Of a stretch of DNA of 64,000 nt, positions 11,574-21,779 are shown in pieces (the stretch's first letter is position 1; each line of letters opens with the position of its first letter). Under the pieces are notes generated by a model, which did no database searches, was not told where the DNA came from, and worked only from the letters and a program-made list of their open reading frames with translations. The translations under genes and the position numbers were made by a program. Origin of the DNA: Dugong dugon (Eukaryota; Chordata; Mammalia; Sirenia; Dugongidae); contig CM057466.1 of NCBI GenBank assembly GCA_030035585.1, positions 114,365,682-114,429,681 of the forward strand, written 5' to 3'.

Positions 11574-12440
11574 CCCATGATGGCTGAATCCCTGCTATGC
11601 ACGAGGTAGGCAATAGCCTTAATTGGCTGAATCCTAAGGTCTAGATGAGCAAGGCAAAAATATCAGCACCTAAATGAACTCTGAGGAAGACAAGTACATA
11701 CCACTTGCTTATCTATTGGCTTGTACCCAGTATTGAATGGATCATTCTCCGTTTGTGGTTATATAAACTGAAAATAATGAGAAAAATTTTGAATCCTTTA
11801 AAATATAATGACTACTAGGAGGAAAGAATGTCTCTGAAAATGATTTTTTATAGAAATAAGAGGAAGAGTTAAGAGTTAACATGTTTCCTATGCTTAAAAA
11901 AAGGTGAAAAGAGTATTGCTGCCATCAAAAGGATCTGGGAGCTATGAGTCAGCAATTCACTCAAGACTTGTTAGACAGATATAGAAAGCAAAGAAGAAAA
12001 GAATTCACATAAAAACAAAATTGAAGAGTGGAATTAAATTTGCATTAAACACAGTGAAAGTAGAATTGACACTGAAGAAAGATGAAGTCATCTTGTGAAA
12101 GAAAGAGAAGTTTCTGGAGGTACAAATTGATGAAAATTATGACAATGCAAATTAGCAATCTACCTCAACAACTACAGAAGTGTCCAATGAATATCCCAGA
12201 GCAATTGAAAAAAAAAGAGGAGATAAAAGTCATAATTGAGCTACATTTTCCTCCACTGAAAACTGGTTCAAACTTGCAGATCAGTGAGATCATCTAATTG
12301 TGGTCAAAACCAATGAAAAGATACTCAAACATGTTCTGTCTACTCTATTGTGACTACCCACAAGGAAGGGCCAGAGCTAGATGTCCTCATCATTCAAAAC
12401 TGTTTCTTTATACATTCTATAATTATTTCCTCTGAGCATG
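11574..12440. other. Unassigned A-rich DNA, possibly more L1
   Basis: A-rich text continuing the composition of the L1 piece upstream; parts of 11880-12330 could be diverged L1 or another retroelement, but I cannot place them. A 71-codon frame at 12082-12297 is lysine-rich with no domain. Confidence 0.3.
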
Positions 12441-12444
12441 ACAT

Positions 12445-13140
12445 TTGTTTCTTCTTTTATTATTTATTCTTGTCTCCCGGAACACCTGTTTTTCACTAGG
12501 TTTGTTTTCACTACATGTGGTCCTGGGTTGTGGAGCACTGCTGACACAATGCTTTAACAAATTTGTGCTGTTTTATTATTGCTTCTCCCCATTCTTTTAT
12601 CCATTGCAGATGTCCTATCACTTTAGTGGCTGTCCTACACATACTCATTTCTCCTCAAACTCTCACACCTGCTTCCACCCCATCAACAGTTTGCCTCACC
12701 TCTTAGTTCCCTGTAAAACTGACATATGCAGTTACATCTTGCTCTCCACATTTTCCATCTCTACCAAAGTTCTGTCCCCATGTCAGCCAATTCTTACCCA
12801 ATTTCAGTCTGGATTTGTCCTACCTCTAGTGATACTTCCCTCAAAAGTTGCAACAATCTCCTGACTACCAACTTGAATGGATTACTCCAAGTGTTCATCC
12901 CTTTCTATTACTCTGTGACTTCTTGACATTCACTTTCCCACTATTCCCCTAGATATAGCATTGTTTTACTTCTTACCATCTCTCTCTTTTGTTCTACCTC
13001 CTCCTTCTCCCAATATCTAAACATAGATCTCTACCAAGATTCTTCCTTATTTCTCTTCTAAATCCCCAAGCTTTCATCTTTATGTACTAAACACACATCT
13101 GATTCTTAGATAGAATCTCCAACTGCAAATTTTTAAATTT
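12445..13140 (+). other. Probable ancient L2 coding-region remnant, pyrimidine-rich
   Basis: A C/T-rich stretch whose word pattern (CTCTACCAAAGTTCTGTCCC, TTCAGTCTGGATTTGTCCTA, CTCCTGACTACCAACTTGAA) resembles the L2 LINE. A 139-codon open frame (12445-12864) is hydrophobic at its start but has no catalytic motif. Composition alone can explain its length, so I do not call it a gene. Confidence 0.35.
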
Positions 13141-13238
13141 TACCTCACTTTTGAGAGCCTAAACCCATACTATCAATAGCCTTATAAAGTTCCTGACATG
13201 GAATTTAAACTGACAGCTGAAAAGAAGCATGTTTAAAT

Positions 13239-13258
13239 CTTTTTTTTTTTTTTTTTTT
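13239..13258. repeat. T homopolymer
   Basis: About twenty T in a row; possibly the reverse of a retroelement A-tail, but no element body is evident beside it. Confidence 0.9.
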
Positions 13259-13790
13259 CCCTTAAATCTGCTAACTACGTTGTGGCAGAAAGCTTTATGC
13301 CAGCTCTGGAAAGGGTTATGTTCAATAAAATGTGCAGACAAGATCAAACTATTAAAGCCACCGAAACCAGGCTAACTCTTCTGCCTTGTGGCAGCAAGTG
13401 TATGGCAAAAATGAGAACTCCTTGCCCATACCTTGTCAGAACCTTGAGTTTGTGCAGTTAAGGACAAATTTTAGGCCCTCCTTTCAAATGTGCATATAAA
13501 AACAAGACAAAGAATTAAAATGGTGCAAAGATAAAGAGTAAGCTATGCAACTTGTCCAGTATTATAAAAGAAATAAGGCAAAAAAAAGTTTTCTAAATTC
13601 TAATTTGAGGATAACTGGAATTTCAGAAGTTATGAAAATTTAAACTTCCCCACGTTTTCTGTGATGCTGTATCCTCTTGAAGAAGTTGGAGAACCAATCA
13701 TCTATTTTCAATTTTGTTTCTAGTTTTGAGTCCACGATCCGATTTTTTTTAGATAAAAATATGCTTTTCCCATTTTGTGGAAAGTACTTA
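13259..13790. other. Unassigned
   Basis: No gene or recent repeat recognised. Confidence 0.45.
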
Positions 13791-13847
13791 CTATAGGGTC
13801 ACTATGAGCTGGAATTGACTTGATGGCATTGGGTTTGGGTGTTTTTT
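13791..13847 (+). mobile_element. AfroSINE 3' tail fragment
   Basis: Only the end is present: CTATAGGGTCACTATGAGCT, then GACTTGATGGCATTGGGTTT and a T-rich tail. Severely 5'-truncated. Confidence 0.85.
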
Positions 13848-13850
13848 TAA

Positions 13851-14190
13851 ATTATTAATAGCTTTGTTAAGATATGATTTACATACCTCAAAATTCACCC
13901 ATTTTTAATGTACAATTCTATGGTTTTTAGTAAATTTAGAGAGCTGAGTGATTATCACCACCATACAGTTTTAGAGCATTTCAATTGCCCCAATGAGATC
14001 CCCATGCTTGTTTGCAATAAACCCCGGCTCCTATGCCCCAGTCCCAGGCTAGCACTATTCTTCTCTTGGTCTCTATAGATTTTTGGAAATTTCGTATAAA
14101 TGAAAACATACTCTACGTGGTCTTTTATGTCTGACTTCTTTCACACAGCATAATGTTTTTGAGATTCACCCATGTTATAGCCTGAGTCTT
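13851..14190 (-). mobile_element. L1 LINE 3' end (antisense)
   Basis: The reverse complement of the L1M-type 3' end: CACCATACAGTTTTAGAGC, TGGTCTTTTATGTCTGACTT and CACAGCATAATGTTTTTGAG. The sense-orientation counterpart of the same region is at 42706-42968. Confidence 0.75.
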
Positions 14191-14310
14191 CCTTATCTAC
14201 TTGATGCATTATTTAAATTTAATAGACATATATTTTCCACATATAAAAATTTAACATTAGATTCCTAGAAATGTTTTATGCAAAAGTCATTTACTTCAAA
14301 AATACACTAA

Positions 14311-14413
14311 GAACAGAAGCAAGAGTAGAATGTCTGCTCCCACCACTTTTATTCAGCCTTACACTGGAGGTCCTAGCCAGTGCAATAAAGCAAAAAAATA
14401 AAATACTGTGCAT
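14311..14413 (+). pseudogene. Small L1 ORF2 reverse transcriptase scrap
   Basis: Short sense fragment with CTGCTCCCACCACTTTTATT and GAGGTCCTAGCCAGTGCAAT, the L1 text just before the RT catalytic motif. About 100 bp, followed by a 16-base A-run at 14415-14430. Confidence 0.7.
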
Positions 14414-14430
14414 TAAAAAAAAAAAAAAAA

Positions 14431-14478
14431 CCCGTGCCATTGAGTCTCTTCTGACTGACTGCAACACTATAAATATCA
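14431..14478 (-). mobile_element. AfroSINE 3' tail fragment
   Basis: CCCGTGCCATTGAGTCTCTT resembles the reversed AfroSINE end; the preceding A-run would be its tail read from the other strand. Short. Confidence 0.5.
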
Positions 14479-14605
14479 TGGTACAAATGCTATAGATACA
14501 CTATGTATACTACATGTAAATATATCTACATGTATAAATTTAACTTTGTCATAAAAATGAGTTTAAATTATTTTCAAGTATTTCTAAATGAAGGTTCTAA
14601 AAACC

Positions 14606-14771
14606 AACCCAAACCTACTGCTGTTGATAATCCATAGGGTTTCCAAGGCTGTAAATCTTTACGGAAGCCAACTGCCCCATCTTTCTCCTGCAGAGCAGGT
14701 GGTGGGTTCCAACTTCAGACCTTTTGGTTAGCAGCTGAGCATTGTAACCACTGCACCACCAGGGCTCCTGG
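14606..14771 (-). mobile_element. AfroSINE with short TSD
   Basis: Minus-strand copy ending at the right in TTTTGGTTAGCAGCTGAGC and CACCAGGGCTCC. CTAAAAACC flanks it at about 14597-14605 and 14772-14780. Confidence 0.9.
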
Positions 14772-15340
14772 CTAAAAACCAAAGAACACTTAATTTCATT
14801 AAAGAAGTCATTTTTATGTTAAGAAGTAATCATCCAAGTTTATTCAGATTTTCCAATTTTAGAAAATAATCTCATAGGCAAAATATTATCTAAATACCTA
14901 TGCCCATAATTATTGCTTAAGGCAGGAGTTTAGGTAAAGAGATATATTTTCAGGCTAATAGGGGTGATTTGTTAAGTACCATCTTCACAGCCTAAAGCAG
15001 ATCATCTTGAACTTACCCTTCAAGATAATTTACCCTCCTATACCACATAAGTTCCAATGTCCAGCCCAAATATGACGTTAGGATGAAACTCAAGAATGGC
15101 ATTCCCTTAGGCTGTTCTTCTGGTCCCATTACTGGCTTTATGTAACCACAGACTGGTCGGGACTCTTCTGGATCAATGAAGGAAGAACAGGGAGGGAATT
15201 CAAATAACACTCCTTCACACCAGTGTTGCCCAAACTGTGTTCAGAAAACATAGGCCTGCAAGAAGTTGTTACTTGTTTCCTGAAAAAGCAAGTTGTTTAA
15301 CCGAGAAATGCTAGTTAAATAACTTAAGATTTCTCTATCA
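14772..15340. other. Unassigned
   Basis: No gene or named repeat. Confidence 0.45.
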
Positions 15341-15737
15341 TGTTGTTGTTAGTTCCCATCAAGTCAGCTCCGACTCTTGGAGACTCCACGTGCAACAGAA
15401 TTAAACACTGCCTGGTCCTGCACCATCTTCAGATTGTCGGTAGGCTTGAGTCCATTGTTGCAGCCACTGAGTATTTTAAGTGTCTGACAATCTAGGGAGC
15501 TCATCTTTCAGCACTGTATCGAATAATACCTGTTGTGATCCATAGGGTTTTCGCTGGCTAATTTTTGGAAGTAGATCACCAGGCCCTTCTTCCTAATCTG
15601 TCGTAGTCTGGAAGCTCTGCTGAAACCTGTCCATCATGGTGACCCTTCTGGTATTTGAAATACTAGTAGCATAGCCTCTAGTATCATAACAACACACAAG
15701 CCACAACTGTACAACAAATTGACAGATGGGTGGTCGT
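15341..15737 (-). mobile_element. Internally deleted, non-autonomous RTE derivative
   Basis: Reading the minus strand, the RTE 5' region (from about 15737, through GGAAGCTCTGCTGAAACC on the plus strand) is joined directly to the RTE 3' terminal region (CATTGTTGCAGCCACTGAG, then GTTGTTGTTAG). The EN and RT coding parts are absent. The copy at 43722-44065 has the same joint, so this is a propagated deletion family rather than a private deletion. It must have moved with RTE enzymes in trans. Confidence 0.85.
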
Positions 15738-16540
15738 CTCTATCACAGGGTCTCTCAAAATCTCCAATATGCAAAAGGGCTTTATAAATAAACCCCCAAA
15801 GGGGTGTAGAGGATGATTTCTTTCCTACTCTTATTTTGACTATAAACATTATCCTACTGTAGAATGTTTGTTAACATTTGTACAAATAGCAAATCAAAGT
15901 TTGGAAACATCATTGCTTTATTCTGCTTTAAATATTGGGTTAGCCATGGATTTATGACATATATTATAGAGTGAAGAAAGCATAAAAAATAACTCTTTTA
16001 TGCAATGTATTCAAATATCCCTAAAGTTGGATTGAAGAAATTAAGTCAGTTTCTTAAATACTGCCTTAGTGTCTAATGCATCTTTTCCTCTCTTCTACTG
16101 CCCCCGAGAGGGTCCTCTGACTTGGCTTCACATGGTACAAGTGATACCTTAGATGTGACAAAATAGAATTCAGTGTGTCTTTCTGGAAATGACTAAACTT
16201 AGCAGCCCAGTCAACTCACAGCAGCTCCAAATTCCTCTTTATAAGGAGTCATATAAGGCTGAGGGACCCATATGTGACTTAAGTGACAGCAACAGCTCTG
16301 AAGGACATTTAAATATTTTCCATATGGAATGCATAACAGCACCATTATTAACAACCCTGAGTTTTCACAAGTAGCATTTCTGTCCCTCGTACACTTCCTC
16401 TGATCTGACAACTGCCCTTTCTATTGTTTCTTCATGACAGAGCTACAGGTCCATTTGCATTACCTTTTATTTAACCTGTGTGTTATGTCAATAAGATTGG
16501 ATCAAGCTTCTTCTCCCAGAGAATAATTCCTGTAGTTTGC
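15738..16540. other. Unassigned
   Basis: No gene or clear repeat. Open frames at 16189-16411 lie on both strands over the same bases. Confidence 0.45.
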
Positions 16541-16621
16541 ATTCAAGAATCTTAATTTTGAGATTTAATTCAGCAATCGTATTTGGAATTTATACACTCT
16601 TTGTTTTGCTATAGCTGTCTG
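16541..16621 (+). repeat. 81-bp arm of a dispersed inverted repeat
   Basis: Its reverse complement matches 17443-17523 with about 73 of 81 identical positions by eye (shared core GCAAAACAAAGAGTGTAT). This arm lies outside the RTE LINE; its partner interrupts the LINE. Confidence 0.85.
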
Positions 16622-16794
16622 CATCCCCCCTGCTGGGTAAGAAACCTGTGCACATCATCACTTGAGACAATGTTCCAGGCACTCACGTGCAAACATGTGG
16701 GTATGTTTTGTATACTTAAATGGAAAAGTTTCCGGATTTCTTACATATTTTTATGAGTTTTTGTTCCCAAAGCATGATCTGCAAATGTTAAATC
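16622..16794. other. Unassigned spacer before RTE LINE
   Basis: Short unassigned DNA between the inverted-repeat arm and the LINE 3' end. Confidence 0.5.
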
Positions 16795-17442
16795 GTTGTT
16801 GTTAGGTGTCTTCGAGTTGGTTCCCACTCACAACGACCCTATTTACAACAGAACAAAACCCTGTCTGGTCCTGCGCCATCCTCACAATCATTGCTATGCT
16901 TGAGCCCATTGTTGCAGCCACTGTATCAGTCCATCTTGTTCAGGGTCTTCCTCTTTTTTGCTGACCCTCTACTTTACCAAGCATGATGCCTTTCTTCAGG
17001 GACTGGTCCCTCCTAATAACATGTCCAAAGTACATGAGACAAAGTCTCACCATCCTGGCTTCTAAGGAGCATTCTGTCTATACTTTTTCCAAGACAGATT
17101 TGTTCGTTCTTCTGGCAGTCTACAGTATATTCAATATTCTTCACCAACACCATAATTCAGATGCATCATCTCTTCTCCTGTCTTCCTTATTCATTATCCA
17201 GCTTTCACATGTGTATGAGGTGACTGAAAATACTGTGGCTTGGGTCAGGCGCACCTCAGTCCTCAAGGTGACACTTTTGGTTTTTAATACTTTAAAGAGG
17301 TCTTTTACAGATCTGCCCAATGCAACACATCATTTGCTTTCTTGACTGCTGCTTCCATGGGTATTGATTGTAGGTCCAAGTAAAATGAAATCCTTGACAA
17401 TTTCAATCATTTCTCCACTTATCATGATGATGCTTATTGATC

Positions 17443-17523
17443 CAGACAGTTGTAGCAAAACAAAGAGTGTATGAGTTCCAAATACAGTTGCTGAATTAAA
17501 TCTCAAAATTAAAATTCTTTAAT
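17443..17523 (-). repeat. 81-bp insert in the LINE, inverted copy of 16541-16621
   Basis: Sits inside the RTE reverse transcriptase region, between GCTTATTGATC and TTTTTGTTTTATATTG, where RTE text would otherwise be continuous. It matches the reverse complement of local non-LINE DNA at 16541-16621 at about 90 percent. Confidence 0.8.
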
Positions 17524-17737
17524 TTTTGTTTTATATTGAATGTAATCCATACTGAAGGCTGTAGTCTTTGACCTTCCTCAGTAAGTCCTTCATCCTCTTC
17601 ACTTTCAGCAAGCAAGCTTGTGTCATCTGCATATTGCAGGTTGTTAACAAGTCTTCCTCTAATTCTGATGCCGTGTTCTTCTTCATATGGTCCAACTTCT
17701 CAAATTATTTCCTCAGCATACAGATTGATTAATACTG

Positions 17738-18331
17738 TAAGCAGAACAGACCATCAGCTGTTCATACGCAAGTTCAAGCTGAAGCTGAAGAAAATTAAAA
17801 CATGTCCACAAAAGCCAAAGTATGACCTTGAGTAGAGTAAGCCCCGGGGGTTATAACCTCAGTTTTATGGACAACTAGTACTTGCCCTTTAGTGTTATGT
17901 AAATTTGCTCTCACTTTGAAACCATTGAACCACTCCCTACTCTCAAGGAATCCTTCATCGCAATCACCTTCACTTGCTGCACTTGCGGCTTGTACATCAT
18001 TGCAAGGCTTTGAGCCTTTTCTTGCACTAAAGTAAGGCTGAATAAAAACCATGTGCACCTGTTTCTACTTACCTATCAATTCAACTTAAAGACACACTTC
18101 GGCACAGATTTCATTCACAATCCAGGGACTGCCTGCATATTTCACCTAAGTTTAGAGACCGTCTTGACAATAGATTTGATGCATTGAACACTGATGACCA
18201 AACACCGGTAGAGTTCTGGGATGACATCAAGGACATCATGCATGAAGAAATCAAACGGTCAATAAAAAGACAGGAGAGAAAGAGAAGACCAAAATGGATG
18301 TCAGAAGAGACTCTGAAACTTGCTCTTGATG
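17738..18331 (+). repeat. Inverted duplication of an RTE segment inside the RTE LINE
   Basis: Plus-strand RTE text (CAGACCATCAGCTGTTCATA ... GACTCTGAAACTTGCTCTTG), interrupted at 17835-18137 by a Tigger element. The same LINE segment is also present in its normal place and orientation at about 19262-19535. About 30 bp of the expected host LINE is missing at the junction. So about 290 bp was duplicated in inverted orientation, or inserted from another RTE copy. Confidence 0.85.
17835..18137 (-). mobile_element. Tigger (pogo-type) DNA transposon fragment nested in the RTE
   Basis: Splits the plus-strand RTE piece between TA dinucleotides at 17833-17834 and 18138-18139. Imperfect terminal repeats: left GAGTAAGCCCCGGGGGTTAT, right (reverse complement) TGCAGGCAGTCCCTGGATTG. 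The minus strand translates to FLESREWFNGFKVRANLHN, similar to the CENP-B-type DNA-binding segment of Tigger transposases. Too short to encode a transposase. Its presence dates the LINE rearrangement as older than, or concurrent with, this insertion. Confidence 0.75.
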
Positions 18332-18487
18332 CACACCTTTCCTGATTTTAAACCACGTAGTATCCCCCTGTTCTGTTTGAACGGCTGCCTCTTGGCCTAT
18401 GTACAGGCTCCTTATGAGCACAATTATAAGTGTTCACAATGTTATTCATAATTTGTTATAGCCACACAGAAAAATGTCTTTGTATAG

Positions 18488-18838
18488 TCAGTAAAACACA
18501 GGAAACATCTTTCTGGTATTCTCTGCTTTCAGCCAAGATCCATCCGACATCAGCAATGATATCCCTTGTTCCACATCCTCTTCTGAATCCAGTTTGAATT
18601 TCTTGCAGTTCCCTGTTGATGTACTGCTACAACGTCTTTGAATTATCTTCAGCAAAATTTTACTTACATGTGACATTAATGTTATTGTTTGGTAATTTTG
18701 GCATTCCATTGGCTTACCTTTCTTTGGAATGGACACAAAGATAGATCTCTTCCAGTAGGTTGGCCAAGTAGCTGTCTTCCAAATTTCTTGGCAGAGAAAA
18801 GTAAGTGCTTCCAGCATTGCATCTGTTTTTTGAAGCAT
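18488..18838 (-). pseudogene. RTE reverse transcriptase N-terminal remnant (116 codons)
   Basis: The translation contains CQEIWKTATWPTYWKRSIF and SIPKKGKPMECQNYQTITL, the RT0-RT2 signature region of RTE/CR1-like reverse transcriptases (pattern W..s.f..IPKKG...C.NYR.IsL). The catalytic YADD lies further downstream in decayed sequence and is not in this frame. Non-functional. Confidence 0.88.
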
Positions 18839-18977
18839 CCTCGTAGGTATCCCCTCAATTCCTGGAACCTTGTCTTTTCGCCAATGCCTTGAGTGCAGCT
18901 TGGACTTCTTTCTTCAATACCATCTGTTCTTGATCATATGCTATCTTCTGAAATGGTTGAATGTCGACTAGTTCTCT

Positions 18978-19353
18978 TTAGTACAGTGACTCTGTGTATT
19001 CCTTCCATCTACTTTTGATTTTCCCTGCGTCTTTCAATAGTTTGCCCATAGAATCTTTCAATATTGCAACTTGAGGCTTGAATTTTTTCTTCAGTTCTGT
19101 CAGCTTGAGAAATGCCAAGTGTGTTTTTCCCTTTTGGTTTTCTAACTCCAAGTCTTTGCACATGCCATTATAATACTTTGTCTTCTCTAGCCACCTTTTG
19201 AAACCTTCTGTTCAGCTCTTTTACTTCATCATTTCTTCCACTGACTTTATCTACTCTACGTTCAAGAGCAAGTTTCAGAGTCTCTTCTGACATCAGTTTT
19301 GGTCTTTTCTTTCTTTCCTGTCTTTTTAATGACCTGCTTTCTTCATGTATCAT
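18978..19353 (-). pseudogene. RTE linker between endonuclease and reverse transcriptase
   Basis: Two adjacent lysine/glutamate-rich open frames (18978-19163 and 19168-19353) read RFQKVAREDKV and QKGKTHLAFLKLTELKKKFK. They match the charged, probably helical segment between EN and RT in RTE proteins. They are separated by a frameshift at about 19165. Confidence 0.8.
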
Positions 19354-19563
19354 GTTCTTAATGTCATCTTACAACTCGTCTGGTCTTTGGTCATTAACGT
19401 TCAATGTATCAAATCTATTCTTGAGATGGTCTCTAAATTCAGGTGGGATATATTCAAGGTATATCTAGCTCTCCTGGACTTTTGATTTTCTTTAGCTTCA
19501 ATTTGAACTTGCATATGAGCAATTGGTGTTCTGTTCCTTGGTCAGCCCCTGACCTATTTCTGA

Positions 19564-20076
19564 CTAACAATAATGAGCTTCTACATTGTTTCTTTCCACA
19601 GATGTAGTCAATTTGATTCCTGTATATTCCATCTGACGAGGTCTACATGCAGAGTTGCTGTTTATGTTGTTGAAAAAAAGTTTTCCAGTGAGTAGGTTGT
19701 TGGTCTTGCAAAATTCTATCATGGGATCTCCAGCATCATTTTTATCACCGAGGCCATTTTTTCCAACTGCCCATCCTTCTTTCTTTCCAACTTTCGTAGT
19801 CAAATCACCAGTAATTATCAATGCATCTTGATTGCATGTTTGATCAATTTCAGACTGTAGAAGATGGTAAAAGTCTTCTATTTCTTCACTTTTGGCATTA
19901 ATGGTTGGCGCATAAATTTGAGTAATAGTCGTAATAACTGGTCTTCCCTGTAGGCATATGAATATTATACTATCACTGATAGTGTTGTACTTCAGGATAT
20001 ATCCTGAAATGTTCATTTCAACAGTGAATGTGACACCGTTCCTCTTCAATTTGTCATTCCTAGCATAGTAGACCAT
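19564..20076 (-). pseudogene. RTE endonuclease domain remnant (170-codon open frame)
   Basis: The translation carries the fold markers of an apurinic/apyrimidinic-type endonuclease: MVYYARNDKLKRNGV near the start, then QIYAPT around residue 54, and ITGDLTTKVG around residue 88. The usual GDxN catalytic motif is altered to GDLT. The frame then runs into decayed text (LTTSVERNN). In active elements this domain nicks the target DNA. It is the longest domain-bearing frame in the window and belongs to the LINE, not a host gene. Confidence 0.9.
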
Positions 20077-20555
20077 GTGATCGTTCTATTTAAAATGGCC
20101 AATACTAGTCCATTTCAGCTCACTAATGCCTAGGATATCTATCTTCAAGTGTTCCATTTCATTTTTGACAACTTTCAGTTTTCCTAGATTCCTACTTCGT
20201 ACATTCCATGTTAATGGATGTTTGTAGCTGTTCCTTCTCGTTTTGAGTCATGCCACATCAGCAAATGAAGGTCTTGAAAGCTGTATTTCATCCACATCAT
20301 TAAGGTCGACTCTACTTTGAGGAAGCAACTCTTCTACAGTCATATTCTGAGTTCTTCCAACCTGAGGGGCTCATCTTCCATCACTATATCAGACAATGCT
20401 CTACTTCTATTCATAAAGTTTTTACTGGCCAATTTTTTTTTCAAAGTAGATCTCCAGGTCCTTCTTCCTAGTCTGTCTTCATCTGGAAGATCTGCTGAAA
20501 CCTGTCCACCATGGATAACCCTGCTGGTGTTTGAGATGCAGGTGGCATAGCTTCC

Positions 20556-21100
20556 ACTAAATTAATAGTCACCAATTTTAACTTCTCATTTCAAATTATT
20601 TCTCACACTGATTGAATGGAAATATAGTTGTTTTCGGGACTATTTGAAAATCCTTCAGTTTTTTAGATTCTGGAAAACTTGCCGTGTCTGCTAGATCACA
20701 GCAGGTCAATTCCATAAAAAGCAGTTGACAAGCTGAAGCATTGGGAAAGAATTCCTTAAAAAGCTCTGCATACTTGAGTCATTTCATGGTAAAAAAAAAA
20801 AAAAAAAAAAAGAATTTCAGTCTGTTTCATTTGAAATTCAGTTTTGATGATTTTCATTGTTTTAATAAGTTGAACATAGGCTCTCAGATTAGTTTCCCTA
20901 AATCTTTAAGGACTAGGTTAATAACAAGACCCCTATTTGAATGATCTTATTGAAAAATGTATTACAATCCAAGGATTTATACAGCTTATATAAAAGTCTT
21001 ACTGGGGGAACATGTTATTAATAGAATTTTAGTGTAATTCTCAAAGTCATGTGGTATTATATAGCCAGTAGAACAAAATAGCTAAAGACAAATATTTCCA
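20556..21100. other. Unassigned, with A homopolymer
   Basis: An A-run of about 20 bases at 20791-20811. No gene seen. Confidence 0.45.
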
Positions 21101-21191
21101 TTGTATATTAGTTTATTTATGAATCCATTTATTCTTTCATTCAAAAAATTAGTTCAATTGTTTAAGAATTTGCAATGTATCTGGCATCATG
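21100..21191 (+). other. Probable old L2/MIR-type remnant
   Basis: CATTTATTCTTTCATTCAAA followed by TGTATCTGGCATCATG follows the pattern of the common L2/MIR 3' end. Related text resumes at 21697 after the CpG-rich block. Confidence 0.35.
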
Positions 21192-21696
21192 CGGAGGACA
21201 GACATCGATGCAAACTTGAATCAGAAACCCAAGTAACTGAGGGTGGCCTTGGGACCCGAGATGCTAAATCGCTAGTGCTGTTGCTTATTTCTTTAATTGC
21301 CTGGTGTGGAGCACTAACGGGAGGTCAGCAAACGATCACGTTGGTGTCCTCCCCACTGGGGCCAAGGAAGTTTCCCTGTCCCACCAACCCTAGGCTTGTC
21401 CACGTGGCCCGTGGTACCCACCGGAACTGGAGCAGCTACGGTAAGAGCAGAGGCAACGAACACGCTTTCGAGGCTCAATTTGGATCTGGCACTTGCGCCG
21501 TCTGCCGTGGGGAGACCATGCTCCGGGGAGTCACTGGTTCCAGCACGAGAAACACATGGAGCAGACCCAACCCAGCACACAGCGTGGGGGCCATACTGGC
21601 CAGCCTGCAGACCCCCTAGTAAGGAAGAAATGTGGTCTGATGCCCTATAGGTCTTTTCAAACTTACCATTTGACATGTAAGAATAACTAACGAATA
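21192..21696. other. CpG-rich, low-stop block of unknown origin
   Basis: About 500 bp clearly richer in G+C and CpG than its surroundings (for example CGAACACGCTTTCGAGG and CTTGCGCCGTCTGCCGTG). Open frames of 172 (+), 131 (-), 84 (+) and 65 (+) codons overlap here, which follows from the low stop density of GC-rich DNA. None shows a domain I recognise. A 14-bp direct repeat, TATCTGGCATCATG at 21178-21191 and TACCTGGCATCATG at 21697-21710, flanks it, suggesting insertion. No A-tail is visible. Confidence 0.5.
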
Positions 21697-21779
21697 TACC
21701 TGGCATCATGACATTGTCTAGAGATGCAAAGATGGTTGTAGTCTATGGTGAGAGTTAGAAATACATGCAAACAACGTTA

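Larger units (their letters stand above)
16795..20555 (-). mobile_element. Near-full-length, rearranged and dead RTE (BovB-like) LINE
   Basis: Runs from the GTTGTTGTTAGG tail at the left to the 5' UTR at the right. Order on the minus strand: 5' UTR (about 20555-20200), apurinic endonuclease (about 20200-19500), linker (about 19350-18900), reverse transcriptase (about 18880-17600 in broken form), C-terminus and tail (about 17350-16795). It is disrupted by an inverted duplication (17738-18331) containing a Tigger element, and by an 81-bp insert (17443-17523). RTE elements encode one protein with EN and RT and mobilise by target-primed reverse transcription. Stops and frameshifts throughout make this copy inert. 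Confidence 0.93.

Noticed and set aside
12445-12864. 139-codon open frame starting with a hydrophobic stretch
   Set aside because: Pyrimidine-rich sequence gives Leu/Phe/Ser-rich frames by composition; no domain, overlaps another frame, and resembles an old L2 remnant.
16983-17345. 120-codon plus-strand open frame
   Set aside because: It is the antisense shadow of the RTE reverse transcriptase C-terminal region.
21101-21619. 172-codon open frame, longest in the window
   Set aside because: It starts in AT-rich old-repeat text and runs into the CpG-rich block; frames on both strands are equally open there, so low stop density explains it.
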